A program made the translations under genes and the position numbers. Of a stretch of DNA of 64,000 nucleotides, positions 60,206 to 64,000 are shown in pieces. The notes below the pieces were generated by a model. That model made no database searches. It had not been told where the DNA came from and worked only from the letters and a program-made list of their open reading frames with translations. This DNA is from Acephala macrosclerotiorum (lineage: Eukaryota; Ascomycota; Leotiomycetes; Helotiales; Mollisiaceae), in contig MU119439.1 in assembly GCA_014904845.1 (NCBI GenBank), forward strand, positions 1-64,000, written 5' to 3'. The number at the start of each line of letters is the position of its first letter. The stretch's first letter is position 1.

Positions 60206-61029
60206 CTGCCCATATTTTCAAAGCTGAGTCCGAATAGCCACCACAGTAACCCCCCAGCCTTTCCTCTTACAGTCCCTCCGGGAACTGATCAAAACAATAG
60301 AAAATGATCAAAGGTATCTGTAACGCCTTTCCTTCGGAGTTGTCCTCTCCGCGAGCAACTCGCGTGGTCTTCAACGTCCCCTCTTTCTCAATTTCTTCAG
60401 TCAGAAGCGGGAAAAGCGGATTTCAGAGGACCTTTCGTTCCGCCGAACACCAATAATCTCAAAAGTGAAGCCGGACGCACGCCTTCTGATCAACCGTCCA
60501 AATTTTTCCTTCCAGCGGACGGCCTGTATAACTTCAGACAGAGGTTCCCCACATCGTCTGCCCCTAAACTGCAAGCCCGCGACACTAAAACTATTCCCAG
60601 ATTGAGATACGGAGGTATTGCCTCCGTGTAGCTCTCGCTTAGACTATTCACCAAATTGAATAGTGGCGTCAGAAAGGCATTAGATCTCGGAGGATTATCG
60701 CATAATCTGTATTGTATCCGAGCTAGATAGCCCTCCTAGCAGCGGTCTTCGAAGGGAGATGAGGCGTGAGGAAGGTGGCAACGGGGACAAGGGTGGTGGG
60801 GGTGGGACAGGCCCACCTCGTGTTACCAAAATTGCACAATGCTATTGCCCAACACGAATATTTCTAGACTCTCAAGGCGTCGGCTGACGCTTTTGCGAGG
60901 TATTGTATGTTTATGAAAGATCCCCTGGGCTCGGGCATGCATACAGAATGAACGGTCATTAAAGAATGGGAGGAGGTAAATTGCAACTGAAGTCTAAGAT
61001 ATCAAGTGCCTAGGGAGGCAGGATTCAGG
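60206..61029. other. Intergenic, no gene seen
   Basis: Promoter region of the expansin-like gene and 3' flank of the SDR relic. No recognisable frame or RNA gene. Confidence 0.4.
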
Positions 61030-61808
61030 TCATGAACAGCACTCGCCGGCGTGACGGACTAATCGAAAAAATGCGCCAACTATCAATTGATCGTAAGGAC
61101 AAATAATGTTCACCATTGCCCCAATTTCCTTCAGCCTGGTGGTATAGCCGACTGCTAACATGTTCAACGCGACCTTGCTTGCCTTGTAAGCCGGGACGTC
61201 CAGGTCGTGACATTTGCATGTACTGTCCGAGCTCTGGGTCCGAGAGCCCATGCTAGAGCTGACAGACAATGCGTGGAAGTTGAGTATGGCGTAATAGTGG
61301 CAGGCAAACCTCTGTCAGGACTGTAGTTCCAATCACGTTGGCTTCTGTAAGACGAGAGTCAGCCACGGTCTCTTTTGAACGACGTGCTGATTGATAATGA
61401 ACCCGCACTGGTGTGACGACGACGGGTGAAGTGCATCCGTAGTGCTCGAAAGGAACTGGAAAATGGTGATATAACTTACAGAAAGTCTGCGTGTACAGAT
61501 CTCGCACTGATTGACTAGCTAGCTTGACTAAATCGAGGGAAACCGCTGCATTGTTGACAAAAACATCAAGTCGCCCGTGAATGTTCTAGATGTTTTCTAC
61601 TGCGGAGCTGATAGAGTGGTCTGAGGCGAGATCTAACTGCACGGAAGAGGTAGAAAATCTGCGCTGAATGAGGGCGGCAGCTGTCGCAGTCTCAACTTCT
61701 GCGTTGCAAGATCTAATAATACCCATAGACCGCAGCAACGTTTTCAGTGACAGCTTTCCATGGACTACCGTTGGCTCCAATAGTCAAGGCGATATGTTGC
61801 TGGGCCAT
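61030..61808 (-). pseudogene. Short-chain dehydrogenase/reductase (SDR), broken
   Basis: The family comprises NAD(P)-dependent oxidoreductases with a Rossmann fold. From ATG 61808 (MAQQHIALTIGANGSPWKAV) the cofactor-binding glycine motif is altered from the usual TGANxGIG. Next come SVQLDLASD, RLDVFVNNAAVSLDL (NNA motif), IGTTVLTEVCLPLLRH, SSSMGS, and DVPAYKASKVALNMLAV with the catalytic YxxxK as YKASK. Lesions: a frame change near 61710, TAG at 61588-61586 (IxNIHGRLDV, consistent with CAG to TAG), and a frame change near 61268 before SSSMGS. An intron of about 120 bases lies at about 61490-61365. The product cannot be active as read. Confidence 0.75.
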
Positions 61809-62957
61809 CCTGAGAGGAGTCGGAGGATCGGCTAAGCAGAAGAAGAAAATCGGATTCTGTATTGCGAAAAGGATGGTGATTTTGAACTGGCCCTCTACCC
61901 CGACTGAGGATGCAAGAGCGATATATACTCATATGCGGTTTCTTATTCTCGTCTGAGAGCCTAATACAAGATGACAAAGTACTCGCGGCTAATACAGTCC
62001 CAAGGATAGATGCCGGCACAACAGCCACGGTCTCCGTTCAGGATTACCAGGTACAGCTCGAATAGTCTGATTATGAGAACTTAAGGCAGCAGTCAATCAC
62101 CAGAGCGGAAAAGCGGTCGGTGGCCTGTCTCTGTATAGACTATAACCCCATCACGCTGGCATACATTGACGCCGGTGTTCGGGGTTCGGGGCGTGCAGTA
62201 TCAATTTAGCATGGCCTATCCTGCCGGTGAAGGGCAATCACGAGATAGATTGAGGTAAAGCTATGTGGGGAGTTTCAGACGAGTACTAGTATATCTAGAC
62301 CAGGGTGAGATAGGCAATTCCGAACGGCTTCACCGAGAGAGGCAGAAACTTGGACTTCCGTGTGTATCAAGCAGCTTTTTAGTTTCCCTTGCCTGGGCGT
62401 CCTCGACTCGCTGTCTTGTTCAGAGAGACAGTGAGACAGAGAGAGATAGGCATTGTCATTGTCTTCGGGGCGTATGACCTAGGTACAATTCATGGACGCT
62501 ATGGGATGCGAGTTGACGGGTAAGCAAAGCGCTGGACTGCAAGCACTTCCTGCGTTTGAGATGAGAATGGTGCACTTTAGCAAGCCGAGGAACTTCATGC
62601 ATAAAGGCTTGCCCAGACTTGGCCAAAGTTCACTTGGCTCGAGGAGATAGGATTTCCACAATGCGACGAAACTTGCGACGATTCCAAAATATACGAGGGC
62701 TACTTGAAATCAAGAGTAACGAACGCAAAAATTTCAGGGCAAACACAACGCAACGTGCTCACTCGCATACCAGCGCAATAGCAGCGTAAACAAAGAAGGC
62801 GGCAGAAGCAGTGGTATTATGCGTTGTGCAATAAACCTGCAAGAAGCTGATCAACGGGCAGCTAAAATCCCATCACTACAAGTCTAAAATGCGAAGCTTT
62901 TCTTTCAAGAGTGCAAAGGTAACATGATCTGCAAGTGCCTAGAGCCGCGGCATCTGC
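61809..62957. other. Intergenic, no gene seen
   Basis: Short frames only. Contains the SDR 5' flank and the 3' region of the farnesyl diphosphate synthase gene. Confidence 0.4.
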
Positions 62958-64000
62958 TCACTTGCTGCGCTTGTAGATTTTGGCCAGGAAACTCTCGAAC
63001 ACAGTCCGCTTGAGGCCTTCGGACTCGTCAACTTCAGCAATCATCTTTCTGATCTCACCGACCCGCTTCTCCTCGTAATCCTTATAGATCTGCTCAAGCT
63101 TCAATTCGTCGAATAGCTTCTTAACAGCCGCTTCGTGCGTCTTGTCCTTGCGACCATAGTTCTCCTCGAGCACCTTTCTCTGTTCCGGAGTGGCAATTGC
63201 GAGAGCTTGGTTGACAAGCCAAGAGCACTTATTGTCCATAATATCCGTGCCAATTTTACCAATATGCTCCGGAAGACCGAAGTTGTCTAAGTAGTCGTCT
63301 TGAATTTGGAAGTACTCGCCGAGAGGAATCAGAATATCTTCGGCTTGCTTGAGGTTCTTTGGAGTGGCGATGTTTTGGTGATAGAGTGCGAGAGCGACTG
63401 GTAGATAGAAGGAGTAGTAGGCTGTCTTGTAGATGACAATGAATTGATACTTAGTCAGGGAGAAGTTGTCCAAGTCAACTTTATCCTCCGGGGCAGTGAG
63501 CAGATCACATAATTGGCCAATCTCCGTCTGGAAGGTGACTTCATGGAACAGTTCGACGAGATCGATGTATGAAGGATGGGTGCGGAAGTATTTCTTGAGG
63601 AGTGTGTAGATGGCCGACTCCAACATGAATGCATCGTTGATGGCGATCATTCCAACGTGGGGTTGTCGATACCAGCATGGCGCGCCACGGCGAGTGATGC
63701 TGCTGTCCATGATATCATCCGAGACCAAGAAGAAAGCCTGGAGAAGCTCTGTCATCCATCCCAACGTAGCAGCCTGGAAGTATTGCTCTTCGGACAGAGG
63801 GGCTTCGAGAAGCATGGAGACCGAATCTGGTACAGACATTCCACGATTGCATTTTCCACCAATCGTGTTGGCATTGAGGGACTAGAAGACGTGTGGTCAG
63901 ATTGGGCGTATTTGAGAGGTAGGAAGGGGTGCTCATACAGCTTTGTACCAGTTCACGAAGTCTTCTGGAAGCTTGTAATGCTTGGCATGGTCGAGCAAAT
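62958..64000 (-). CDS. ERG20: Farnesyl diphosphate synthase (ERG20-like), 3' part, truncated by window edge
   Basis: Two exons are visible: 64000-63939 (continuing beyond the window) and 63881-62958, with a 57-base intron (GTATGA to TAG) in phase 0. The enzyme condenses isopentenyl diphosphate with dimethylallyl and geranyl diphosphate to make farnesyl diphosphate for sterols, dolichols and prenylation in the cytosol. Seen in order: NWYKA, joined across the intron to [20 protein letters not shown]; the first Asp-rich motif DDIMD followed by RRG; the [19 protein letters not shown] segment; the second Asp-rich motif as DDYLDNFG; and the [10 protein letters not shown] block. The C-terminus ends AKIYKRSK, as in fungal enzymes (usual length about 345-350). 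Residues before DDIMD are bulkier than in geranylgeranyl synthases, favouring C15 product. Intact. Confidence 0.95.

Overview
The window looks like nuclear DNA of a filamentous ascomycete (Pezizomycotina; Leotiomycetes is a guess). The evidence is short 45-60 bp introns with GTAAGT-type donors and CTAAC/CTGAC branch sites, HET, Clr5-ankyrin and NWD-type relics, an EF-hand MscS channel, and a farnesyl diphosphate synthase. It alternates gene-bearing DNA of normal composition with long, extremely AT-rich blocks.

Layout: 1-3715 AT-rich repeat block. 3716-19109 gene graveyard: a broken DUF300/TMEM184 transporter, a BAHD-type acyltransferase with one frameshift, a broken O-methyltransferase, a Clr5-ankyrin gene with a single in-frame TGA, a shattered MFS transporter, and the 3' part of a HET gene. 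19110-28734 AT-rich mobile element with terminal inverted repeats and an 8-bp target-site duplication; it sits inside the HET gene and apparently carries a nested LTR element. 28735-29985 5' part of the HET gene. 30200-30561 WD40 relic. 32246-42142 intact genes: an AAA ATPase, an EF-hand MscS channel and a four-helix membrane protein. 42542-43285 2OG-dioxygenase relic. 44290-58790 long AT-rich block containing a GC-cluster, palindrome-rich repeat family in mutated and unmutated copies, and a 10-N assembly gap. 58830-64000 expansin-like secreted protein, SDR relic, and the 3' part of farnesyl diphosphate synthase.

The AT-rich blocks carry the signature of repeat-induced C-to-T mutation. The dialect is unusual: the cytosines that remain are mostly in CpG. 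A mutated and an unmutated copy of the same repeat lie about 2.7 kb apart, so the mutation spectrum can be read directly. It consists only of transitions, with CpG sites relatively spared. Several genes next to the blocks carry nonsense codons that fit the same process. Genes far from the blocks (AAA ATPase, MscS channel, farnesyl diphosphate synthase) are intact. The window therefore shows transposon insertion into a non-self-recognition gene, silencing by hypermutation, and decay of neighbouring accessory genes.
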